A stretch of 64,000 bases of DNA from Areca catechu. Taxonomy: Eukaryota; Streptophyta; Magnoliopsida; Arecales; Arecaceae. A program made the translations under genes and the position numbers. The notes below the pieces were generated by a model. The model had not been told where the DNA came from and made no database searches. It saw only the letters and a program-made list of their open reading frames with translations. The stretch is taken from NCBI GenBank assembly GCA_021397845.1, contig CM038038.1, positions 64,598,748 through 64,662,747 of the forward strand, in the 5' to 3' direction. Positions 21,714 to 30,573 of this stretch are shown in pieces (within the stretch, counting starts at the first letter, position 1; every line of letters starts with the position of its first letter).

Positions 21714-22919
21714 TTCCTCTGCGATGGAGAGAACTTGACTCCGTCGAGTTTGGGTGAGCAGGGGTTTGATGGAATCGGAACCAATCACAAAAAAGGCTAG
21801 GTTCTTCACTTTTTTTTCTTTTTTTTTTCCCTTTTTTTTATAATCATCTATGCTCTAAAAGCCATGTACTTTGGAAGCCGTGCAATGCTGAAATCCGTGT
21901 TGCTTTGGGAATCATGTAGCTCCAGAAATCATGCAGGTTGAAGTCGGCAACAGTGAAGGGCATTTGCCTTCATGTTCGTGTGCTAGAGCACCCCTTCTCC
22001 ATGAACCAACACCAGAAAATAGGGGAGGTTCATGGAGGGGGAGGGAAGTCCGGCGAGCTTCACCAGTGGCAGCACTGGGACGGAGATGGTGGCTCGGGAA
22101 GATGCTTTCGGTGGATGGCACAGGGGTGACGATGCTTTGTGGCGGTGGGGGGGCATCCCAGGTCTTGGCAGGGCAAACACCCCACCTGCCGGCATCCAAG
22201 GTCTGGGGGGTGGAGGAGCCGGCATGATAGGCCTCGATGGTGGCGGCGGGCCGTGCATGATCTGAGTGGGTGGCGAGCCCATGGGGCACTGCCCGAACTG
22301 GGGCGGCAGCATAGGGAAAGGTGTGGGCGGCACCCCTGGCCTGGCGGCAAACTACACGGGAGCCACAGGTGGGCAAGCTCCCATGGGAGTTGGGGGGAAG
22401 CCAGGAATCTGCAGGGGACGGATGACCTGCGGGTAGGAGACCGATGGGGGAAGAACTGGGGCATGGGGGGGCAGGAGAGCTGAGGTGCATCATGCCAGGG
22501 GTGAGGCCTTCGACACCATGCATGGGGCCAGTGAGGCTAGGCAGGGCCTGATCGAGGGGGGTGGACGGGATGCCGCGGCTGAGGCCGGGGTCGGCAAGGG
22601 TGGCAGCGACGACCTAGGCCTTGGCACTGGACTCGTCGGGGGGAGGGGGAGGGGCGACTGAGGAGACACCACCATCGGGGATGGTGATGTGCTCCAGTCT
22701 GTCATTGCTTCGGACATGGATGATCTTCTTCTCCCCCTTCGCTTCGTCTCCTCCTCTCCCTCGATCCAAATAAAATCCCGAAGAACAGGAAAAAAAATAC
22801 AAAAGAGAAAGAGAGAGGAAGCGAGGATTGTGCAACAGAGATAGATCTGGATAAGAGGAAAGAGATGAAGCTGGAGAGGAAGAAGAAAAACCCTAATCCG
22901 CTGGGCTCTAATACCAAGT
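21714..22919 (-). other. Internal region of element F (G/C-rich, no recognised gene)
   Basis: Next to the 3' LTR lies an AACTTGACTCCGTCGAGTTT box shared with E, G and L. Then comes a degenerate repeat of a 15-20 bp unit (ATCATGTAGCTC type, 21850-21950). From about 21960 to 22720 the sequence is very G/C-rich; minus-strand frames (e.g. 22333-21983, rich in PPPPSRP and MPAPPPP) are proline-rich and overlap in all three frames. One could be a captured host fragment, but I recognise no family. Confidence 0.6.
22905..22916 (-). other. Primer binding site of element F
   Basis: The minus strand reads TGGTATTAGAGC, one base different from the usual TGGTATCAGAGC Met-tRNA complement, three bases inside the 5' LTR. 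Confidence 0.85.
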
Positions 22920-23541
22920 TGATGCGGGATAGGAAGCGAGGAGGATCACTAGCGAGCATAGAAGTCATAAGGGGATTAGGGCTTGCACTCAAGAATGGGA
23001 ACCCGAGCGTCACACCCACTCTAATCCAGAGAAAAGCTTAGAACTCAGTCCAAAATAATTTTTTTAATTTGTATTCATGAGAAAAAAGATGCTTCATACA
23101 AGAGGGGACGAGTGGTATTTATAGATTCACCCCAGGGTACATGACTTGTGGACCAAGAAACCCTAGTAGACCTGGTCAATAATAGGCCTTTGTCTTGGGT
23201 TGGAGCTCTCTCTTATGGGCCTGGTGAATCTCCGGGTCTGCTGACTCTCCTCTTGAACATAACTTGAATGGACTCGATCGAACTTGACTGAACTAAAAAT
23301 GACTAGACCTGACTAAGTGAACTCAACTGGACTCAGTTGTCTCGCTTTATTAGAGGACTCAATTGGAATGGACTCGATCGAACTTAACTGAACTAAAAAT
23401 GACTAGACCTGACTAAGTGAACTCAACTGGACTCAGTTGTCTCGCTTTATTAGAGGACTCAATTGGCTCACTTTGACTCAAGTGACACAAGACTAATGGA
23501 CTCAAACAAAATAAAATAAAATAGACTTTTAGTCCCCATCA
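22920..23541 (-). repeat. 5' LTR of element F
   Basis: 622 bp, 100 bp longer than its partner because of a tandem duplication at 23267-23466. TATTTATA at 23116-23123 (TATAAATA on the minus strand) is the likely TATA box. Confidence 0.9.
23267..23466. repeat. 100-bp tandem duplication in F 5' LTR
   Basis: Two near-identical 100-bp units (AATGGACTCGATCGAACTT... onward) lie head to tail. The 3' LTR has only one copy, so the duplication arose after insertion or during the last reverse transcription. Confidence 0.9.
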
Positions 23542-23592
23542 GTGAACCAGATAGGGCCTAATAATCTGTGTCGGATCCTGGTGCCCCCAGCA

Positions 23593-24332
23593 ATTTTCTT
23601 GGGGCGGGAAGAACTCGACCTCGTCGAGTAAGGGTCAATGCGGCTCTCATATTGCTCAAGAAAGTCTAGGTTGAGGCACCGCAGATCCTCTCGAATGATC
23701 CATGAGTCCTCGGATTTTGGCCGACCTTGCCATCAGACCAAATACCGTTGATAGCCTTTATTCCGGGTACTGATGGCTTGATCATCCAGGATACTCTCAA
23801 TCATTTCCTCACTAATAGGCATGTTTGTAGGTGGATACTCTGGGGTGGGTTCACTCTTAAAGGAAGGGATAGGTCCAAAGGGCTCACTAGGTATCACTGC
23901 TGGCTCTCGGTACTCTACAAGGTCTGAAATATTGAAAGTGGAACTAATACCGAATTCAGGTGGCAACTCAAGCACATAGGCATTGGATCCAACTCTTTTT
24001 ATTATTTTGAATAGTCCAGCTCCGTGAGCATGTAATTTCTTTATGATCCCTGGAGAGAACCGCTCTGGCCTAAGCCTGATCATCACATAATCCCCTGCAA
24101 AAAACTCTTTAGCTCGATTTCGGGAATTAGCCAAGTTTTTAAAGATTTCATTAATTATGTTTATCTTTTGACTAATGTCCTGATGCAAATGCTGTGCATT
24201 TGTTAGTGTAGGTATAGATAGATGAATTAGGTCTATGGACTGATTGGACTCAAAACTAGAAATTATTTCACTACCTACATCTACTTCCTTGGTTTGTTCC
24301 TTAGGGACTTGTTCTTGGACCTTTATGAACAA
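23593..24332 (-). pseudogene. Element L integrase C-terminus with chromodomain (broken)
   Basis: Minus frame from 24332. Recognisable chromovirus integrase C-terminal motifs: GDYVMIRLRPERF, GAGLFKIIKRVGSNAYVLELP, FNISDLVEY, then the chromodomain ESILDDQ...RNKGYQRYLV. A TGA at about 23733 interrupts it just before WQGRPKSEDSW, where J has a His codon. The catalytic DDE core is absent: upstream the frame begins in a linker (FIKVQEQVPKEQ) that abuts the protease segment. A chromodomain would bind modified histones and steer integration; here it survives without the enzyme. Confidence 0.85.
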
Positions 24333-25267
24333 CTCTTGTGAACCCTCATTTCATCTATAATGTTTGATCTTGGCTTAGTCACTTCTTCTTCAAATTCTAT
24401 AGTGGATTCAGGATCATTTTTCTTTGATTCCTCACTAGGTCCATTCTCTAATTCCCCTTCTTCAGGTTCCTCTACTGGACTCAACTCATCAATGTCCTCT
24501 TTAGACCCTTCAATGGGCTCAGGATTAGCCTTAATTAGAATAACTCCTTGTTTCTTTTCTTTAAGGCTACTAGAGTCTCTCTTAACTAGATCTCTGGGTT
24601 GAGTTAGATGAATTACAAATTTCTTCCTATGGTGACTAAAGGTACAGATGTTGGTTTGACCAAACAGGGCTGCATCATGATCGTAAAGCCATGGTCGACC
24701 TAAGATGATACTATTGACTCCCATGAGAAGGATATCACACCAAATCTTCTCCTCATATGATTGCAGTTTAATCAAGATTTGGCACCTAGACTTGATTGGA
24801 ATGGAGGTGGAATCTATCCATGATACATTATAGGGGCTAGGATGGGGAATTGGGCTTAAGCCTAGGGTTTTAACTACCTTAAGTGAGATGGCATTCGCAC
24901 AGCTCCCACTATCTATAATAATTTTGCATACCTTATCCCTAATTTTCATAAAGGTTTGTAGGATGTTAGTCCTACGCCAATCTTCCTGTGTCTTGGTCTG
25001 GAACAGGATGCACCTAACTACACCTACAAAGTCAGACTGATCAAGTTTCTCCTCATCTCCTTCATACTCCTCTATCAAGTCTGCCTCAGCTTCATAAACC
25101 TCTTCTTCCTCATCATTATTGGGTTCAGGCTCCTCCTTAAGCTCCCCTATGTGTAAAGATCTGGTAGGACATTGGCTAGCATAATGACCTACCTTGTTGC
25201 ATCTAAAGCAAGCATTGGGGCTAGGGCTTGGGGCTTTCTGAAATACGGGTGCCTTACCCTTACCGTT
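24323..25267 (-). pseudogene. Element L zinc knuckle plus aspartic protease segment
   Basis: A continuous open minus-strand frame from about 25267 to 24323. It begins with a CCHC knuckle CFRCNKVGHYASQC (25210 down), then an acidic linker (EEEEVYEAEADLIEEY), then a gypsy retropepsin with IIIDSGSCANAIS and the ILGRPWLYDHDA flap/C-terminal motif. It ends in an acidic tail (EPEEGELENGPSEES) at 24323. The protease looks intact at its active site, but the RT that should follow is missing; the integrase C-terminus begins a few bases away in another frame. Upstream the frame is closed by a TAG near 25268. Confidence 0.8.
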
Positions 25268-25990
25268 CTAAAGGGTGCATAATTGCTAGAATAAGACTGA
25301 CTCGAACTCGGGTTGGGTCAAAGTGGGTTAGGGTTGGGACGGTTTGTGTTTGGATTGGATTGAATTGGGTTAGGGTTCGGTCAGACTGGGTTGGGGTTCG
25401 GTCTGACTAGGTTGGGGTTGACTCGGACTGGGTTAGGATTGGGTCGACCTTGGTATACCTGGCTTGGGTTTGGTTTTGGGAAAGGGGCATTGTTCCTAAT
25501 AGGTTCAGATCACTGGTATGTGGGTCCCCTCTGGAATTGTTCATAATGTCTAGCTATATGGTAAGCTTGCTCTAAATCAGTGACCTCTCTCATGTACAGT
25601 TCTCTCTGGATGTCTTCACGTAATCTGATTCTAAACCTAAATAGGGTTTGTGCCAGAGACTCAAGTTCATTACACCTAATGGCGAAGTCATCAAACTGGG
25701 TGATGTACTCTAATACAAACATATTTCCTTAACGTATCTTATTCCATTGGTCTAGGAGTTTCTGATTGTAGGATTTAGGAAGGTACTTTTCCTTAAGTTT
25801 CAATTTCATGTCTTGCTAGGTAGTTATGGGAGGAAGTTCTTGTTGTCTCCTCGTACACTCAAGGTTAGCCCAATGTAGCCTAGCCTGACGAATCAACCTT
25901 ATCTTTGCAAATTTATACTTCATCTCTTCACTCATGTCAAACAATTCAAAATAATAATCCATGTCTCCTATCCAATCTACATAGACCTTT
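25268..25990 (-). pseudogene. Element L gag (N-truncated, broken)
   Basis: Retrotrans_gag-type capsid core on the minus strand: KVYVDWIGDMDYYFELF near 25990, then KFAKIRLIRQARLHWANL, YVLEYITQFDDFAIR-like motifs and IRLREDIQRELY. Stops interrupt it near 25815 and 25732. Between capsid and zinc knuckle (25290-25470) the DNA is a degenerate tandem repeat (GGTTCGGTCTGACTGGGTT type) coding a Pro/Asn-rich linker (PNPNPVRPNPNP). The N-terminus is cut off at 25990 where an opposite-orientation LTR begins. Confidence 0.8.
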
Positions 25991-27125
25991 TGGTGGGGGC
26001 ACCAGGATCCGACACAGATTACTGGGCCCTATCTGGTTTACTGATTAGAGTTTTTTCGAATCCTTAATAATGTGTCAAGTTTTGGAATCAAGTTTTGTAA
26101 TCAAGTTAGTCAATTGAGTCATATAATAAGTTGAGCTATCTCAACCTCAGTCCAATTAAGCCCTGTAAGTCCAGTACAAGTTTATGTTACAAGTTCGTGT
26201 CAAGTATCAGTTTCACCCGAGAGGAGGATCACCAAAGTAGAAGCCCATGAAGTCTCTCCACATAAAGATTCCAAGCATATTCTTCTTCCAGGTAACCCAG
26301 CCCGGAAGTCTAAAGGCTTAGCCTATTTGAGTTGTCTTTTATTATTTGAGTCCTGTACCAGTCAGCTCATATTGAGCTAGTCTTCTTCCTGAGTCCTGTA
26401 CATGTTAGTCCAAGTACAAGTAAAGACATGTCAGCCCAAGTACAAGTGAAGACCGAGCCAGTACAAGTAAAGATCAACCCAGCCTGAAGTTATGAAGATC
26501 ATGGAAGGCTTAGTAGAAGAAATCAAAAGCCTTGGAGTCAAGTAGGAAGCTCTGAAGTCCTGAACCATAGCCTAAAGTAGATTGGGCCAGCCAAGGCCCA
26601 AGAGGGGAGCTAGGGCACCATCCACTCTATGGTCACCACCCCTTGGTCGGCCACTAGGGTCACCTCCCTTGGCTGACCAAGGCAAGAGAGGGGAGAGTGA
26701 TTTAAGGGATTTTAAATCCTAGTCCTACCATGTATTCTAGCTAGGATTTGGGTGGGATTCAAATACCTAGAAAAAGTCTATTGTAACCTTACTTGGGGGC
26801 CAAGTTTAAGAGTCTATTTAAGAGACTCTATTATTTTGTATGAAGCAACCTTTTTGAATGAATACAATTGATTTTTCTCATTGCTGTGTGCTACCTGCTG
26901 TGTGCTAAGGGAATTCTATGTGAATCTCTCTTCTTCTTCCTGGTGCTATGTGCCATGTCTCCAATCTCCATCTGCCTCTCCAAGCCCAAGCTACCCACAT
27001 CAATCCCCTTCTTTTCCTTACTGTTTCTCAATTAATCCTCCATCTTTACTTTGTTTTCTAACCCTAGAATGGCTGTTTGCAGGTCCCTCAACTCCTACGA
27101 GTTCAATGACTCCAGCCGGGCAATG
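25991..27125 (+). repeat. Partial LTR of the L family, plus orientation
   Basis: Starts TGGTGGGGGCACCAGG and matches the reverse complement of L's own LTR start, including ATCCGACACAGATTA and CCCTATCTGGTT. TATTTAAG near 26816 is a plausible TATA box. I could not find a matching terminal CCCGCATCA, so the right end is approximate. It faces away from L's gag, which it truncates: either a solo LTR inserted in gag or a rearrangement. Confidence 0.65.
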
Positions 27126-27705
27126 ATCGATCACCGAGTTGAAAGCCGAGAATCCGCGAGTCTCCGGCTTAATTTTCTAGGCCGCATTTGGGGGCGAGAG
27201 CGATCCCTTCATCTATGATCTGCATCGAGTACATCAACCATTATCAAGTACACCCCCTCTGCCTACCAGTAGCCTTATTGGAGATGAACTAGCCTAATCG
27301 AGACTTCTCAGCCTCAACGGTCCTCTTTCTTATTGCTTTTAGGTTCTACTTTGCATACTGTTGTTTCTTACTTGCATAGAATTCTCTACTTAGGTTCTTG
27401 GTCTGTTCTTCAGGATTTAGATTCACAACTTAACCTAAAAGAACACAAAAAAATATATTTGCATGCAATTTTAGTTTCGCATCACATCATAAATACAAGT
27501 ACGGTAGACCTTTGGATGAACTCTAAAAAACTTGTGATAGTTCTGGCTACAAAATTTACTTCAGAACTCAATACTAGTTAGTGATACTAGCTGGCTTCTT
27601 TTAACCTTAAGCCTAGACCTAGCTTTTCAAGGGAGGATCTTAATGACACGTAATTCAATTTTAATTACATTGCCAAGGGACTAGCAATGATTAAGTTGGG
27701 GGATA
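27126..27705. other. Unassigned stretch ending in a polypurine tract
   Basis: No gene seen. The last bases, AGTTGGGGGATA at about 27694-27705, look like a gypsy polypurine tract directly before the LTR start at 27706, so most of this segment is probably the 3' untranslated end of a plus-strand gypsy element. Confidence 0.5.
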
Positions 27706-28350
27706 TGATAAGCTATTAATTATCCCAATTTAACCATTAAAATAAATATAATTAATATATATATTAAAAATTGATACTTTTTATTAATATTTTATAAAAA
27801 GGAATTCATGGATGGAAAGAACTTGATTTTTTGAGTCCAGCGGCGTAAACGTTACTCAAATCAGAGTTCAAACAAGCCAGGAATCGAAGTTGGAATTTTA
27901 TGCACGAATTTTAGAGCGACCGGTCCATGGTGGACCGACCGCTCGGTCTACAAAATGGGGACCAGTCCATCGGAAGCCATTGGAACTAGTCCATAACCCT
28001 TGCCCATGGACCACAATCATCGCCCAGCCACTAGAGTAGTCCCCCACTATCCCTCTCACCACCGGGAGCATCATCATGGTCGTAAAGCTCGTCGAAAGGT
28101 CATTTCTCTAGCTGACCACCACTTTTTTCATCCTCAAATCTCATTGTTGCACTTCCACCACCGTTCTTGCCATCGACTGACCACCATCCAGATGCTACCA
28201 AAAGCATCCCACACCGGCCAGAGAAACCTCTGCACCACCTCCTACCGCCTAGCTCTGTTGCCTCCCTGCCACTTGCCATCCTTTGTACCCTGTTCCAAGA
28301 CAACAGCGCCGCTCCCACCACCGTCGATGCCACCACCCACCACCACCTCA
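27706..28350 (+). repeat. Start of a gypsy-type LTR, cut by element K
   Basis: Begins TGATAAGCTATTAATTATCC after a polypurine tract and is cut at 28350 where K's LTR begins. A/T-rich at first, G/C-rich from 27990 (Pro/His-rich spurious frames, not considered genes). The remainder would lie beyond K, outside the window. Assignment to gypsy is by the PPT/TGATAAG junction only. Confidence 0.5.
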
Positions 28351-28670
28351 TGTTGGAAAATATGTCCTAAAGCCAATCATCTAGGTTATAGATGGTTGTG
28401 CGACTCATGTATATATATATGAATTATTGAATTAAATAAAAAGTTTACTCTGGTTGTTCATCATATGTCATCTTCCTAATTGAACTCTTATGTGATGATG
28501 TCCTTTGAGCTACCTTGTATGCGATGTAGAGTGGATATGTTATATAGTTCATAAATTGGTTCATGACCAAAGGATACGGCATTTTAAGATGATGGTGTAT
28601 CGAGAATAGGTCGTTGATATCATATCTGTTGGTTGTCCTCTTAACCAAGTAGCATGGAGATGCTAGTATG

Positions 28671-29860
28671 TGATGGGAGACGAATTTGGTAAAATGAGTG
28701 TGTGGGGATGTGATCTACTTACCTAGCAACAATATATCAGCATTTGAGCTCCAAATATGGCCGAATTCATGGGTGGAAGGGATGAAGAAATTCGAGCTAG
28801 AGACTAGGTGAGCAGAAAATCTAACACCCTTGTGCAAGCTTTCTTTCAAAAAAATTAAAAGATATGATCTAAGGGCATAGAAACCCTCAACTAGGCTAAG
28901 CAACCTTTAATGGCCTCAGATCTAAGCATCAAGAGGTTTTCTTCCCAACAATGAAGAGAAATTAAGCTCAAGTGGAAGGGTAATACTCACCACTCAAAAA
29001 ATGAAGGCTAGAGGCAATATCTCCACTCCCTTCTTGGATTCACCATTGGAGCTTGGATCCTTGATATGGAGCCTTCATCTTTGTCTTCAAATCACCAAGA
29101 AGAACCTGCAAAGAGTCAAGGTGAGGTCAAAATTCAAAGAAATTGAGGGAAAAAGAAAGGAATTAATAAGAGAAGTGAAGAGAATTGCTGGAATTTTTGG
29201 GCAACACTTCCTCCTCTTCTTGGACTATTTGGATCTTGTGTAGAAGAACTTGGAAATGGAACTATGACACTCCAAAACTCAAAGCACTCACTCCAATTTA
29301 AGATCAAACTCAACACTCCAAAGAAAATCAAAAAAAGCACTCAAAATTCTTAAGAAGAACTCAAGAGAACTAGGCAAGATGGAAGAGAATTCAAACAAGA
29401 AAAATTTCATTCATTCAACTCAATTCATTCAATCAATGCTTACAAGAGGGGGGCCTTGGTCCCTATTTATAGGCTAAGGGAAGCTATTAAGGGACCAACT
29501 AATTCAAGTTTAATTGGTAGATAATTACAAGATTAGTTCCTAGCAACTAATTCCTAGCAACTAATCCTAATAAGAGAATTCTAGAAATTCCATGTGGCAT
29601 TATTTCCTTGCAACACTTGGCTTTATCTCATCCTTCCACATGGTCTTTAAAATTTGGTCTCCAAGTAGGCTTTCATGGTAAAGAATCTCTTCAAGGCTTG
29701 GTCGGCCCATGGGCTTGGAGAAGGGGTCTTCAATTTGCTTCATAAAATTGGGGTCTTCAAGAGATGCTTCATGATTTTGTGGAAACCTGAAAAAAAGAAA
29801 TGGGACTACAACCAAAGATCATTAGTTTGTTATTTCTTTCTCTTGCCAATATCCTCATTA
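28671..29860 (-). repeat. 3' LTR of element J
   Basis: 1190 bp, plus-strand ends TGATGGGAGACG and CCTCATTA. TATTTATA at 29464-29471 (TATAAATA on the minus strand). Internal sequence on the minus strand just before it (CCGGGGAGAAT) is the polypurine tract. Confidence 0.9.
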
Positions 29861-30502
29861 ATTCTCCCCGGGTGAAAAGAACTCGGCCCTGACAAGTATG
29901 GATTATTTAGGCTTTGGTAGTATTCAAGCAGATATGGATTGATCCTTTGTAGTTCTTCTTGAGTGATCCATGAATCTTCAGATTCAGGTCTGCCTTGCCA
30001 ATGGACCAAGTATCGTTGGTAATCTTTATTCCGGGTAGTGACAATCTTGTCATCTATGATCCTTTCAATTTTTTTCTCCCCACTTTGGTAGTGTGGCTGG
30101 TGGATACTCTGGGGTTGGTTCACTCTCAAGGGATAAATCAAGTAAAAGGAACTCACTGGGAATCATTGTGGGCTTCTTGTAACCTACCAGATCTGAGATA
30201 TTAAAAGTAACGCTAATGCCAAAGTTAGAAGGTGGGTCTAGCACATAAGCATTAGGTCTTATTCTTTTTATTATTTTGAAAGGACCTGCACCATGGGCGT
30301 GGTGTTTCTTCATAGTTCCTGGTGAAAACTGTTCAGGTTTTGGCCTGATCATCACAAAGTCCCCTACTTGAAATTCTTTGGCCCTTCTATGAGAATCAGC
30401 CATATGCTTGTAGTTCTCATTGCTCATTTGGATTTTCTTGCTAACCTCTTTGTGCAAATCCCTAAGCTATTGTGCATATGATTCGGTAGACTTATGCATG
30501 GA
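29830..30502 (-). pseudogene. Element J integrase C-terminus and chromodomain (frameshifted)
   Basis: Starts near MHKSTESYAQ (30502), hits a TAG, then LRDLHKEVSKKI, GDFVMIRPKPEQFSPG, GAGPFKIIKRIRPNAYVL, FNISDLVGY. A length change in an A-run near 30078 moves the frame; the chromodomain then reads IERIIDDKIVTTRNKDYQRY, LVHWQGRPESEDSW and ends at 29830, about ten codons inside the LTR. Two simple lesions separate it from an open frame. It mirrors the remnant in L. Upstream catalytic integrase is gone except for a scrap fused to gag. Confidence 0.82.
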
Positions 30503-30573
30503 TGACACCAAATAACAAAACAAACTCAAATGATACTAAAAGACAAGCTCAAATGGACTTTATTAACTAATGA

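Larger units (their letters stand above)
21192..23541 (-). mobile_element. Element F: non-autonomous gypsy-type LTR element
   Basis: 2350 bp: LTRs 21192-21713 and 22920-23541, internal 1206 bp, primer site 22905-22916, TSD ATGAA (21187-21191) versus GTGAA (23542-23546), one mismatch. Minus orientation. No Gag or Pol domain is encoded. Its LTR ends (TGATGCGGG...CCCCATCA) and the box next to its 3' LTR link it to the L/J chromovirus family and to elements E and G. Confidence 0.9.
19762..23592 (-). repeat. 3' LTR of element L, split by element F
   Basis: LTR sequence is 19762-21191 plus 23547-23592 (about 1.48 kb without F). Plus-strand ends are TGATGCGGGATG and GCCCCCAGCA, i.e. TG...CA. A TATTTATA at 20507-20514 (TATAAATA on the minus strand) is a likely TATA box. 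Just outside, the minus strand is purine-rich enough (CCCCAAGAAAAT) to be the polypurine tract. The 60 bp near F match the start of the plus-oriented LTR at 25991. Confidence 0.8.
19762..25990 (-). mobile_element. Element L: Ty3/gypsy chromovirus derivative lacking RT, RNase H and integrase core
   Basis: Minus strand: truncated gag (25990 down), zinc knuckle plus protease, then directly the integrase C-terminus with chromodomain, then a 3' LTR interrupted by F. The 5' LTR and the start of gag are missing: at 25991 the sequence switches to an oppositely oriented LTR of the same family. Because the replication core is absent, L must have depended on other elements. Its internal arrangement resembles J, suggesting an old shared deletion. 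Confidence 0.8.

Noticed and set aside
21912..22523. 203-codon Pro-rich frame in F as a real gene
   Set aside because: All three minus frames and some plus frames are open here because of high G/C content; no domain recognised. Kept only as possible captured sequence.
22905..22916. TGGTATTAGAGC as a primer site for a different tRNA
   Set aside because: It differs by one transition from the Met-tRNA site used by every other element here; mutation is the simpler explanation.
27505..27520. GTAGACCTTTGG near 27507 as the second TSD/gag flank of the plus-oriented LTR at 25991 (left flank TAGACCTTT)
   Set aside because: The preceding bases do not give a CA terminus and downstream sequence does not continue gag; the match is too short to trust.
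28000..28422. 140-codon His/Pro-rich frame as a host gene
   Set aside because: It crosses the junction between a gypsy LTR and K's LTR at 28351, so it cannot be an ancestral gene.
30060..30090. A-run in J as a programmed frameshift site joining the integrase C-terminus to the chromodomain
   Set aside because: The upstream part also has a TAG, and the shift direction fits a one-base length change in a homopolymer; simple decay is enough.
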